The position numbers were made by a program, and so were the translations under genes. A DNA stretch of 64,000 bases from Sphingomonas guangdongensis (lineage in GTDB: Bacteria; Pseudomonadota; Alphaproteobacteria; Sphingomonadales; Sphingomonadaceae): the NCBI RefSeq assembly GCF_900199185.1, contig NZ_OBMI01000003.1, positions 1 to 64,000 of the forward strand. Direction: 5' to 3'. Shown piece after piece: positions 17,488 to 26,954 of the stretch (the first letter of the stretch is position 1; the number at the start of each line of letters is the position of its first letter). Below the pieces are notes generated by a model. It worked only from the letters and a program-made list of their open reading frames with translations, had not been told where the DNA came from and ran no database searches.

Positions 17488-18821
17488 GGAAGCCAGTCAC
17501 GGCAGCCGCCGCGCTCGCGCTGGTCGCGGGCCTGAGCGGATGCGGTATTTTCAAGGGCGGTGATCGCAAGACCCCGGTGCTGGGTGAGCGCGTACCGATC
17601 CTGATGTCGGAGAATTCGATCGCCGTCGACCGCAGCCTCGCCGCGGTCGAGGTCGTGCTGCCCCCCGCCGCGCCGAACGAGAGCTGGAACCAGCCGGGCG
17701 GCAACGCCGCCAAGGCGATGGGCAGCCTGGCACTCGCCGAGACTCCTGGTCGGGCGTGGAGCGTGCGGATCAAGGGCGGCGACCAGCGCGTCCGGCTGGC
17801 CGCGTCGCCGACCGTCGACGGGGGCAAGCTGTTCGTCAACGACACGGAAGGCGTGGTCCACGCCTATGCCGCCGACACCGGCGCGCCGTTGTGGACTGCC
17901 GCGACCGTCAAGGGCGAGGTGGCGAAGGATGAGCGTCGTGCCCGTTTCGGCGGCGGTGCGAGTGCGGAGGGTGGCCGCGTGTTCGCGACCAACGGCCTCG
18001 GCGACGTGGTCGCGCTTGATGCCAACAACGGCACGGAGGTGTGGCGCAGCAAGCCGGGCGGCCCCCTGCGCGGTGCGCCGACGCTCGCCAACGGCAACCT
18101 CTACGTGGTCAGCCAGGATAACCAGCTGTTCGCGCTCGGCCAGGCCGACGGGCAGGTGATCTGGACCGGATCGGGCAGCCTGGAGACGCAGGGCGTGTTC
18201 GGCGTCGCCGCGCCCGCCGCCGCACAGGGGACGGTGGTGGCCGGCTTCTCGTCGGGCGAGCTCAACGCCTATCGCTACGAGAACGGGCGATCGGTGTGGG
18301 CCGACGCGCTGTCGCGGACCAGCATCACCACGTCGGTGTCGGCGCTGTCGGACATCGATGCCGAGCCGGTGATCGATCAGGGCCGCGCCTATGCGATCGG
18401 GCAGGGCGGGCGCATGGTCGCGCTCGACGTGCTGACCGGCCAGCGGCTGTGGGAGCAGAATCTGGCCGGCATCTCGACCCCGTGGGTGGTCGGCGAGTGG
18501 ATCTTCGTGGTGACCGACGACGCGCGCCTGCTGTGCCTCGCACGCGCCTCCGGCAAGGTGCGGTGGCTCAGCCAGCTGCGCCGCTACCGCGTCGAGAAGG
18601 AGAAGACGCAGAAGGATCCGATCTCCTGGCTCGGCCCGGTGCTCGCGGGCAACCGGCTGTGGCTGATCAACTCGCTCGGCCAGATCGCCTCGGCATCGCC
18701 CGCCGATGGCGCGCTCGGCCCCGTGATCGAAACCAGGCAGCGCTACGGCCTGCCGCCGGTCGTCGCCAATTCGACCCTGTACCTGCTCAGCGACGAGGGC
18801 GAACTGACCGCCTGGCGGTGA
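17484..18821 (+). CDS. bamB: Outer-membrane assembly lipoprotein BamB
   Basis: A 445-residue PQQ-repeat beta-propeller lipoprotein, part of the BAM complex that inserts beta-barrels into the outer membrane. The lipobox is LVAGLSGC with the modified Cys at about residue 20. Propeller blades show the repeated pattern of A.D..TG...W (VHAYAADTGAPLW, VVALDANNGTEVWR, LFALGQADGQVIW, MVALDVLTGQRLWEQ). It is slightly longer than E. coli BamB (392). It follows yfgM and precedes der, the conserved neighbourhood. Confidence 0.93.
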   Translation: MRKPVTAAAALALVAGLSGCGIFKGGDRKTPVLGERVPILMSENSIAVDRSLAAVEVVLPPAAPNESWNQPGGNAAKAMGSLALAETPGRAWSVRIKGGDQRVRLAASPTVDGGKLFVNDTEGVVHAYAADTGAPLWTAATVKGEVAKDERRARFGGGASAEGGRVFATNGLGDVVALDANNGTEVWRSKPGGPLRGAPTLANGNLYVVSQDNQLFALGQADGQVIWTGSGSLETQGVFGVAAPAAAQGTVVAGFSSGELNAYRYENGRSVWADALSRTSITTSVSALSDIDAEPVIDQGRAYAIGQGGRMVALDVLTGQRLWEQNLAGISTPWVVGEWIFVVTDDARLLCLARASGKVRWLSQLRRYRVEKEKTQKDPISWLGPVLAGNRLWLINSLGQIASASPADGALGPVIETRQRYGLPPVVANSTLYLLSDEGELTAWR

Positions 18822-18986
18822 GGGGGCACCTCACCGTTCGCTGAGTAGCGACTGAGCGCAGGCGAAGGCGCGTATCGAAGTACCATTTGATCGGGACCCT
18901 CGACCAGTAAGCTGCCGCGCGTCATCTGGGACCGCGAGAGACGCGCGCCCCGCGACAATCCCGCCGCACTGCGATACAGGCAGGTC

Positions 18987-20354
18987 ATGCCACTCCCCAC
19001 CGTTGCCATCATCGGCCGACCGAACGTCGGCAAGTCGACGCTGTTCAACCGCCTGGTCGGCAAGCGCCTGGCGCTGGTCGATGATCAGCCGGGCGTCACC
19101 CGCGACCGGCGGGAGGGGGACGCGACGCTGCTCGGGCTCGACTTCCGCGTGGTCGATACCGCCGGGTTCGAGGACGAGGATGCGGCGACGCTGCCCGGGC
19201 GCATGCGCGTGCAGACGGAGGCCGCGGTCCAGGACGCCGACGTCGCGCTGTTCATGGTCGACGCGCGCGCCGGCATCGTGCCCCTCGATGAGGAGATCGC
19301 GCGCTGGCTGCGGGCGACCGACACGCCCGTCGTCCTCGCCGCGAACAAGGCGGAGGGGCGTAGCGGCGAGAGCGGCGTGCTGGAGGCGATGGCGCTCGGC
19401 TTCGGGGAACCGGTCGCGCTGTCGGCCGAGCATGGCGAGGGCGTCGCCGACCTGTTCACCGCGTTGCTGCCCTATCTAGAACGTGACGACGACGAGCCGG
19501 AGGAGGATGCGGAGGCGTCGGATGCGCCGCTCAAGCTCGCGATCGTCGGGCGGCCGAATGCGGGCAAGTCGACGCTGATCAACCGGCTGCTCGGCCAGGA
19601 CCGGCTGATCACCGGGCCTGAGGCGGGGATCACGCGCGATTCGATCGCGGTCGACTGGACCTGGTCGGACGCTGACGGAGCCGCGCGCGCGGTGCGCCTG
19701 ATCGACACCGCCGGCATGCGCAAGAAGGCGCGGGTGCAGGAGAAGCTGGAGAAGCTCTCCGTCATGGACGCGCTCCGGGCGGTCGACTTCGCCGAAGTGG
19801 TCGTGCTGCTGCTCGATGGGACGCGCGGGCTGGAGGTGCAGGACCTCAAGATCGCCGACCGCGTGCTGCAGGAGGGCCGCGCGCTGATCATCGCGCTGAA
19901 CAAGTGGGACGTGGCTGAGAACGCCTCCAGCTTGTTCAACGGGGTCAAGGCCGCGCTCGACGAGGGGCTGGCGCAGGCCAAGGGCGTGCCGCTGCTGACC
20001 GTGTCGGCGGCGACCGGCAAGGGGCTCGACACGCTGATGCGGGTCGCGTTCGAGACGCGCGACGCGTGGTCGCGGCGGGTCTCGACCGGACAGCTCAACC
20101 GCTGGTTCGAGCGCGCGTTGGAGGCGAACCCGCCGCCCGCACCCGGCGGCAAGCGGATCAAGGCGCGCTACGTGACGCAGGTCAAGACGCGCCCGCCAAG
20201 CTTTGTGCTGTTCGGTACCCGCGTCGACCAGTTGCCGGAGAGTTACCGCCGCTACCTGGTAAACGGGCTGCGCCGCGAGTTCGACTTCGGCGCGGTTCCA
20301 GTCCGCCTCACGATGCGCGCGCCCAAGAACCCGTTCGATCAGGCCAAGGAGTGA
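18987..20354 (+). CDS. der: Ribosome-assembly GTPase Der (EngA)
   Basis: A 455-residue tandem GTPase needed for 50S ribosome maturation. Two G domains are visible: the first with GRPNVGKSTLFNRL (residues 8-21), DTAGFED and ANKAEG, the second with GRPNAGKSTLINRL near 190, DTAGMRKKARV and ALNKWD. A C-terminal KH-like domain begins near 370 (GQLNRWFERAL). The first domain has ANKAEG where NKxD is usual, a variation common in Der proteins. The stop overlaps the GTG start of the TusA-like gene. Confidence 0.97.
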   Translation: MPLPTVAIIGRPNVGKSTLFNRLVGKRLALVDDQPGVTRDRREGDATLLGLDFRVVDTAGFEDEDAATLPGRMRVQTEAAVQDADVALFMVDARAGIVPLDEEIARWLRATDTPVVLAANKAEGRSGESGVLEAMALGFGEPVALSAEHGEGVADLFTALLPYLERDDDEPEEDAEASDAPLKLAIVGRPNAGKSTLINRLLGQDRLITGPEAGITRDSIAVDWTWSDADGAARAVRLIDTAGMRKKARVQEKLEKLSVMDALRAVDFAEVVVLLLDGTRGLEVQDLKIADRVLQEGRALIIALNKWDVAENASSLFNGVKAALDEGLAQAKGVPLLTVSAATGKGLDTLMRVAFETRDAWSRRVSTGQLNRWFERALEANPPPAPGGKRIKARYVTQVKTRPPSFVLFGTRVDQLPESYRRYLVNGLRREFDFGAVPVRLTMRAPKNPFDQAKE

Positions 20355-20575
20355 CGCTGGACGCGCGGGGGCTGCGCTGCCCCTGGCCGGCGCTGCGGCT
20401 CGCGCGCGTGCTGCGCGACGGCGCGGCGACCGTGACCCTGCTCGCCGACGATCCGAACGCCGAGGCGGAGTGCCGCGCGGTCGCCGAGGCGCGCGGGGGG
20501 CGGCTGCGCGTGGTCGCACCGGGCCGCTACGTCATCGAAATCGGCCCGATCATCAACGCCCTGTTTACGCCTTAA
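20351..20575 (+). CDS. TusA/SirA-family sulfur carrier protein
   Basis: A 74-residue protein starting at a GTG that overlaps the der stop (GTGA). The family signature is LDARGLRCPWPALRLAR, with the CPxP motif and the sulfur-carrying Cys10. TusA proteins relay persulfide sulfur in tRNA thiomodification and in molybdenum-cofactor or other sulfur pathways; which applies here is not decided by the context. Length is normal for the family. It is short enough to be missed by gene callers. Confidence 0.85.
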   Translation: MTLDARGLRCPWPALRLARVLRDGAATVTLLADDPNAEAECRAVAEARGGRLRVVAPGRYVIEIGPIINALFTP

Positions 20576-20631
20576 GCCGTACAACGACGGCATGTGCCCC
20601 CGGGACCGCGGGGTGACGAAAAGGACAGGGT

Positions 20632-21042
20632 ATGACGGTCGCAACCAATGCGTCGCTGATCGACTGGAAAGTGCTTGCCGCCGCGCGCATCGAGCTCGGC
20701 GCCAATTTCGTACGTATTCTCGGTTACTTCCGGGAGGACGGCGAGAAGGCGGTGGGTTCGATCGAGAGCGCGATGCGGGCGCAGAATGCCGCCGCGCTCG
20801 TGATCCCGGCTCACACGCTGAAGGGTGAGGCGCGTCAGTTCGGCGCGGAGTCGCTCGCCGAAGCGGCGGAAACGATCGAGGTGATCGCGCGCGACTGCGT
20901 CGAAACCCGCGACACGCCCGATGCGGCGCTGGAAGCGGTGGCGGGCCTGCGCGCGCTGTTCCGCCAGACGCTTGAACTGCTTGAGCGCGAGACCAGTCCG
21001 CTGGTCGAGCGCCGTCCCGGGTTCGGACGCAGGGCGGTCTGA
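20632..21042 (+). CDS. Hpt-domain phosphotransfer protein
   Basis: A 136-residue single-domain histidine phosphotransferase. The phosphoacceptor is His61 in PAHTLKGEARQFGA, with the typical four-helix spacing and the following Lys64 and Gly65. Such proteins relay phosphate from a hybrid kinase receiver domain to a response regulator. The hybrid kinase at 9704-13513 would need such a partner, though pairing is only a possibility. It stands alone, converging on bfr with a REP-like hairpin between. Confidence 0.85.
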   Translation: MTVATNASLIDWKVLAAARIELGANFVRILGYFREDGEKAVGSIESAMRAQNAAALVIPAHTLKGEARQFGAESLAEAAETIEVIARDCVETRDTPDAALEAVAGLRALFRQTLELLERETSPLVERRPGFGRRAV

Positions 21043-21046
21043 CGCG

Positions 21047-21066
21047 ATCCCAGCTTACGCTGGGAT
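21047..21066. repeat. REP-like palindrome, copy 1
   Basis: ATCCCAGC-TTAC-GCTGGGAT: a perfect 8-bp hairpin followed by GACGG. On the minus strand it reads GTCATCCCAGC..., the consensus of the short palindromic repeats scattered through many proteobacterial genomes. It lies in the 29-nt gap between two convergent genes (hpt and bfr), so it may also end transcription from both sides. Copies 2 and 3 are at 42859 and 48968. Confidence 0.7.
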
Positions 21067-21071
21067 GACGG

Positions 21072-21572
21072 TCAACCTTCGTCCTTCTCGCCCTTGTCGT
21101 ACTCCGCCTGCGAGTTGAGCTGGATGTAGTTGGCCAGGCCCATCCGCGCGATCATGTCGAACTGCCGCTCCAGCGTGTCGACATGCTCCTCTTCACTGTC
21201 GAGGATCCGGCGGAACAGGTCGCGGCTGACATAGTCGCGCACATCCTCGCAGTGGGCGATAGCGTTCTTGAGTTGTGCGACTGCCTCGTATTCGAGCTCA
21301 AGGTCGCCCCGGAGCGCCTCCTCGACCGTTTCGCCGACCCGCAGGCGGCCAAGCAGCTGGAAGTTCGGGAGCCCGTCAAGGAAAAGGATGCGCTCCGCCA
21401 CCCAGTCGGCGTGCTTCATCTCGTCAATCGACTCTTCACGCTCGAACTTGGCGAGTTTGTAGACGCCCCAGTGATCGTACAGGCGGTAGTGCAGCCAATA
21501 CTGGTTGATCGCGGTCAGCTCGTTGCGGAGCGTCTCGTTCAAATACTCGATGACCCGCGCATCGCCCTTCAT
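21072..21572 (-). CDS. bfr: Bacterioferritin
   Basis: A 166-residue haem-containing ferritin that oxidises Fe(II) and stores iron in a 24-mer. Ferroxidase ligands are at the standard numbers: Glu18, Glu51 and His54, with Glu94, Glu127 and His130 in the second half (ELEYEAVAQL, DSEEEHVDTLE). The haem ligand Met52 is present (DEMKHADW), which makes this the haem-binding Bfr type rather than an FtnA ferritin. Bfd, its electron donor for iron release, is encoded just upstream on the same strand. Confidence 0.97.
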   Translation of the reverse strand: MKGDARVIEYLNETLRNELTAINQYWLHYRLYDHWGVYKLAKFEREESIDEMKHADWVAERILFLDGLPNFQLLGRLRVGETVEEALRGDLELEYEAVAQLKNAIAHCEDVRDYVSRDLFRRILDSEEEHVDTLERQFDMIARMGLANYIQLNSQAEYDKGEKDEG

Positions 21573-21673
21573 CGTCGTCTTTCCCGCCCTGATGTCGAGC
21601 AGACGTTACCGTGCTGCGTCGTCAATGGACAGCGAAACCGGCGACGTCGGACACTTGCTGCGCACTAGGCCGA

Positions 21674-21844
21674 TCAGGCGGCTGCACGCTCCTCATCGAT
21701 GATGGCCCGAGCGAAGGGAACGCACTGCCCACACTTGGCCCGCTTGCCACAGGCCTCGTACGCCTGACAGGCACTGACCGCGCCGGCGCGCGCGGCCTGA
21801 CGGACGTCCCGTTCCCGTATAGCATTGCACACGCAGACGACCAT
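21674..21844 (-). CDS. bfd: Bacterioferritin-associated ferredoxin
   Basis: A 56-residue [2Fe-2S] protein that passes electrons to Bfr to mobilise stored iron. The four cluster cysteines sit at Cys4, Cys6, Cys38 and Cys41 (MVVCVCN; AKCGQC), matching Bfd spacing. The start at 21844 is chosen over an upstream in-frame ATG because GGAGGG lies just before it and the N-terminus matches the family. The bfd-bfr order on one strand suggests co-expression, usually under Fur or RirA control; no operator was identified with confidence. Confidence 0.92.
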   Translation of the reverse strand: MVVCVCNAIRERDVRQAARAGAVSACQAYEACGKRAKCGQCVPFARAIIDEERAAA

Positions 21845-21924
21845 GCAGCACCCTCCGTCTCTGGGGAGCACCTAGCGCAACTGCGACTGACTCGCAAGCA
21901 AGCTGCTTCTGCTTCGCAATAAAA

Positions 21925-24141
<2,217 letters not shown>

Positions 24142-24247
24142 GCGCCGCGCCTTAGCGAGGGTGGTGCGGTAGGGCTAGGTGGCGTGTCACGCCAGCGTCA
24201 CCCGGCGAGTGCAGAACGATGCCTGCAAGCACGGGGAGGAATGGGCG

Positions 24248-25279
24248 ATGATCGGTCGGCTGACATTCGGCGTGGGTCTGGCGCTCCTGGTGGCGGGCTG
24301 CGGTGGGGATAGCCGGGCGCTCCACGCGGTGGGCTCCTCCACCGTCTTCCCCTTCACGCAGGCGGTCGCAAAGGCCTTTGTCGCGGCGGACAGCAGCCGC
24401 AAACCGCCGCGCATCGAATCGATCGGCACGGGTCCCGGCATCCAGAAGTTCTGCGCCGGCGCCGGCGGCGAGTTCCCCGACATGGCCGATGCGTCGCGGC
24501 GGATGCGCCGCGTCGAGTACGACAAATGCCAGGCGAACAAGGTTGGCGAGCTGCTGGAATTGCAGATCGGGCTCGACGGGCTCGCGCTCGCCGAAGCGAA
24601 CGCCGGGCCCAAATTGTCGCTCACCGACAAGGACATCTACCTCGCACTCGCCGCCCGTCCGATGGGACAGCCGAACACCGCAAGGACCTGGCGCGACGTC
24701 AACCCGGCGCTGCCGGCTGTGCCGATCCAGGTGCTCGCACCGCCCGCGACGAGCGGTACCCGCGACGCCTTTCTCGAGCTGATCATGGAGCCGGGCTGCG
24801 TGAAGGCGATGCCGGCGGCCGAGAAGCTGCGCGGGGTCGGCGATCCGGCCGCGTTCGACGCCGCCTGTCGTCAGCTCCGCAGCGACGGCGCCGTCACCGA
24901 GCGCGCGGAGGGCGACGATGCCGCCGTCCTCAGCACGCTCGGCCGGACGCCCGGCGCGGTCGGCCTGGTCGGCTACTCGTTCCTGGAGCGCAACGCGCAG
25001 CGGCTGCACGGAGTGCCGATCAACGGCGTGGCACCGGCTTACGATGCGATCGCCGGCGGCCGCTACCCGGGAGCGCGGACGCTCTACCTGTACGTCAAGA
25101 AGAAGCACCTCGACGCGCAGCCGAGCCTCAAGGCCTTCCTCGAGCTCTACGCCGCGATGTGGAACCCTGGCGGCGACCTCGCCAAGCTCGGACTGATCGC
25201 CGGGTCCGATCGCGCTCGCGCCCGTTCCGCCGAAGCGATCCGCGGCGGCTTCGCGCTGGAGCCTGAGGCGCTACCCTAA
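24248..25279 (+). CDS. PstS-like phosphate-binding lipoprotein, orphan
   Basis: A 343-residue solute-binding protein of the phosphate type. The start at 24248 follows GGGGAGGAA and gives the lipobox LLVAGC, so it is a lipoprotein. Phosphate-binding motifs are visible: AVGSSTVFPFTQAV near the N-terminus and APPATSGTRDAFLELI in the second lobe. PstS genes usually head pstSCAB-phoU; here no permease or ATPase follows, because the next gene is convergent and overlaps by 4 nt. It may serve a Pst transporter elsewhere or act as a sensor or scavenger. Upstream start 24179 lacks a signal sequence. Confidence 0.87.
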   Translation: MIGRLTFGVGLALLVAGCGGDSRALHAVGSSTVFPFTQAVAKAFVAADSSRKPPRIESIGTGPGIQKFCAGAGGEFPDMADASRRMRRVEYDKCQANKVGELLELQIGLDGLALAEANAGPKLSLTDKDIYLALAARPMGQPNTARTWRDVNPALPAVPIQVLAPPATSGTRDAFLELIMEPGCVKAMPAAEKLRGVGDPAAFDAACRQLRSDGAVTERAEGDDAAVLSTLGRTPGAVGLVGYSFLERNAQRLHGVPINGVAPAYDAIAGGRYPGARTLYLYVKKKHLDAQPSLKAFLELYAAMWNPGGDLAKLGLIAGSDRARARSAEAIRGGFALEPEALP

Positions 25280-26724
25280 CGCCATCCCCGGAAGCGCTCC
25301 GCCACGCCGTGGAGCAGGCCGTGGTCGCTCGTCTCGAACAGGTCCTCCGGGTTTTCGGGATCGAGCACCTCGTTGTCGGCCAGCCACGCCTCGACGCTCG
25401 ACAGGTCGGGCGTCAGATAGTCGCGCAGCGTGCGGGCGGGCCCGCGCAGGCGGTCGATGGTGGCGATCAGCGAACCCGTCTCGGCGAGCGCTGCCGCGAC
25501 CTCCTCCGGCGTGCGGTCCAGGTGCTCGGCAATCAGGCCGTCGCGGATACGGGCGACGCACGCGCGCTTGCCCGCGTCCGCGACCTCGATCGCGACATCG
25601 CACTCGGTGTCGAGCCGCATCGAGCGGTTGTTGAAGTTGGAGGAGCCGACGCGGAGCAGCACGTCGTCGACCACCAGCACCTTGGCATGGACGTAGATCG
25701 GTGCGCCCGCGGCCGTCACCGGCAGATAGATGCGCAGGCGGCGATGCTTGTCGCGGCGGCGCAGCGCCTCCACCAGGCGGGCGCGCGCACTGTCCATCGC
25801 GATGGGCTCGAGCCAGCCCTCCGCCGTGTCCGGATTGACGACGACGACCTCCGGCCCGTCCGACTCGTCCAGCCGCTTCGCGATCGCGGCGGCGATCCGC
25901 CGTGAGGCGAAATACTGGCTCTCGGCGTAGATCCAGCGTTTCGCCTGCGCGATCGCGGCGAGGTACAGCGCCTCGATCTCGTGAATGCCGGGCTCGTCCT
26001 CCATCTCGGGCGAGGTGCGCGCGATGCCGACCGCGATGTCGGCGAAGTCCACCGGCAGGTGCTCCGGCCAGCACTCGGTGCGCGGCGCGGGTGTCGGCAG
26101 CGGATCGCCGCCCGCGAGCACCCAGCGGTCGCGCGCGAGTTCGCCGAGTGCCGCCGCGGCCGGCCCCTCCAGCGCAGTGGTTGCGTCGTGCCACGGCTTG
26201 GTGGGCTTGCCGCCGGGCAGGACCCGCTGCGGCTCGTCGTCGCGGTGGGCGCGGGTGTCCCAGCGGCCGGCGGTCATGTCGATCCCGCCGCAGAACGCCA
26301 GGCAATCGTCGATCACCACGATCTTCTGGTGGTGCGACGCGCCGGTCGGATGATGCCCGTCGAGCTTGGCCTCGATCCGGTCGTGGCGCATCCAGTTGAG
26401 CACGGTCAGCAGCGTGGAGCCGCGCGCGAGTGTCTTCAGCGCACCGACATCCCAGCGCAGCAGCTTGACCTTGAGCGTCGGGGTGCGCTCGACCAGCCAG
26501 CTGATGAAGTCGCCGACCGTCTCCGGCCCTTCATCGGCAACCGGCTCGGCCCCGGCCAGGCGGATGCGGGCGTCGAAGTCCCACCCGATCAACAGGATCT
26601 GCTCGCGCGCCTGGAGCATCGCCGCGCGCGCCGCGCGGAAGTAATCGTCGGCATCGACGATCACGGTGGCGCGTGTCGCCTGTTCGATCCGCCAGCAGGT
26701 CTCGCCGGGGATGAGAATCGGCAT
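25276..26724 (-). CDS. Phospholipase D-family phosphatidyltransferase/hydrolase
   Basis: A 482-residue enzyme with two HKD motifs: HHQKIVVIDD near residue 125 and HAKVLVVDD near 345, each followed by the usual GG or GSSN (FCGGID, VGSSNFNNRS). Two such motifs form one active site working through a phospho-histidine. There is no signal peptide or obvious membrane helix at the N-terminus (MPILIPGETCWRIEQ), so it differs from typical cardiolipin synthases and fits cytosolic or peripheral PLD proteins. Substrate unknown; phospholipids likely. Tail-to-tail overlap with pstS. Confidence 0.9.
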   Translation of the reverse strand: MPILIPGETCWRIEQATRATVIVDADDYFRAARAAMLQAREQILLIGWDFDARIRLAGAEPVADEGPETVGDFISWLVERTPTLKVKLLRWDVGALKTLARGSTLLTVLNWMRHDRIEAKLDGHHPTGASHHQKIVVIDDCLAFCGGIDMTAGRWDTRAHRDDEPQRVLPGGKPTKPWHDATTALEGPAAAALGELARDRWVLAGGDPLPTPAPRTECWPEHLPVDFADIAVGIARTSPEMEDEPGIHEIEALYLAAIAQAKRWIYAESQYFASRRIAAAIAKRLDESDGPEVVVVNPDTAEGWLEPIAMDSARARLVEALRRRDKHRRLRIYLPVTAAGAPIYVHAKVLVVDDVLLRVGSSNFNNRSMRLDTECDVAIEVADAGKRACVARIRDGLIAEHLDRTPEEVAAALAETGSLIATIDRLRGPARTLRDYLTPDLSSVEAWLADNEVLDPENPEDLFETSDHGLLHGVAERFRGWR

Positions 26725-26765
26725 GGGCCCTCCCTTCCTTGCTGCTCCCGGCTAGCGGACGCGTG

Positions 26766-26954
26766 TTACAGGATCGCGCGGACCAAGTCTGCCGGGCGCG
26801 CGATCACGGCCCCCTGTTGGTCGCGGGCGACCGGTCGTTCAATATAATTCGGCGCGCAGACGGGGAGACTTGGCCGCCAACACCTTGGCGTCGCCGCATG
26901 CAGCAGCGAAAGCGCGTCCGAACAGCGCGGATCGTGCCAGATCGTCGCGGTCAC
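26766..26954 (-). pseudogene. ArsC-family remnant, internally deleted
   Basis: A 62-codon frame starting with GTG that overlaps the stop of the S9 peptidase gene (GTGA). Its first 20 residues (TATIWHDPRCSDALSLL) match the N-terminus of ArsC-type reductases including the active Cys, and its last 25 (IERPVARDQQGAVIARPADL) match their C-terminal RPV and GRP region. The roughly 50 residues normally between are missing, and part of the middle (DAKVLAAKSPRL) reads as ArsC-like only in another frame. This looks like a gene reduced by deletion and frameshift, although the remaining frame is open and could still be translated. Confidence 0.6.
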
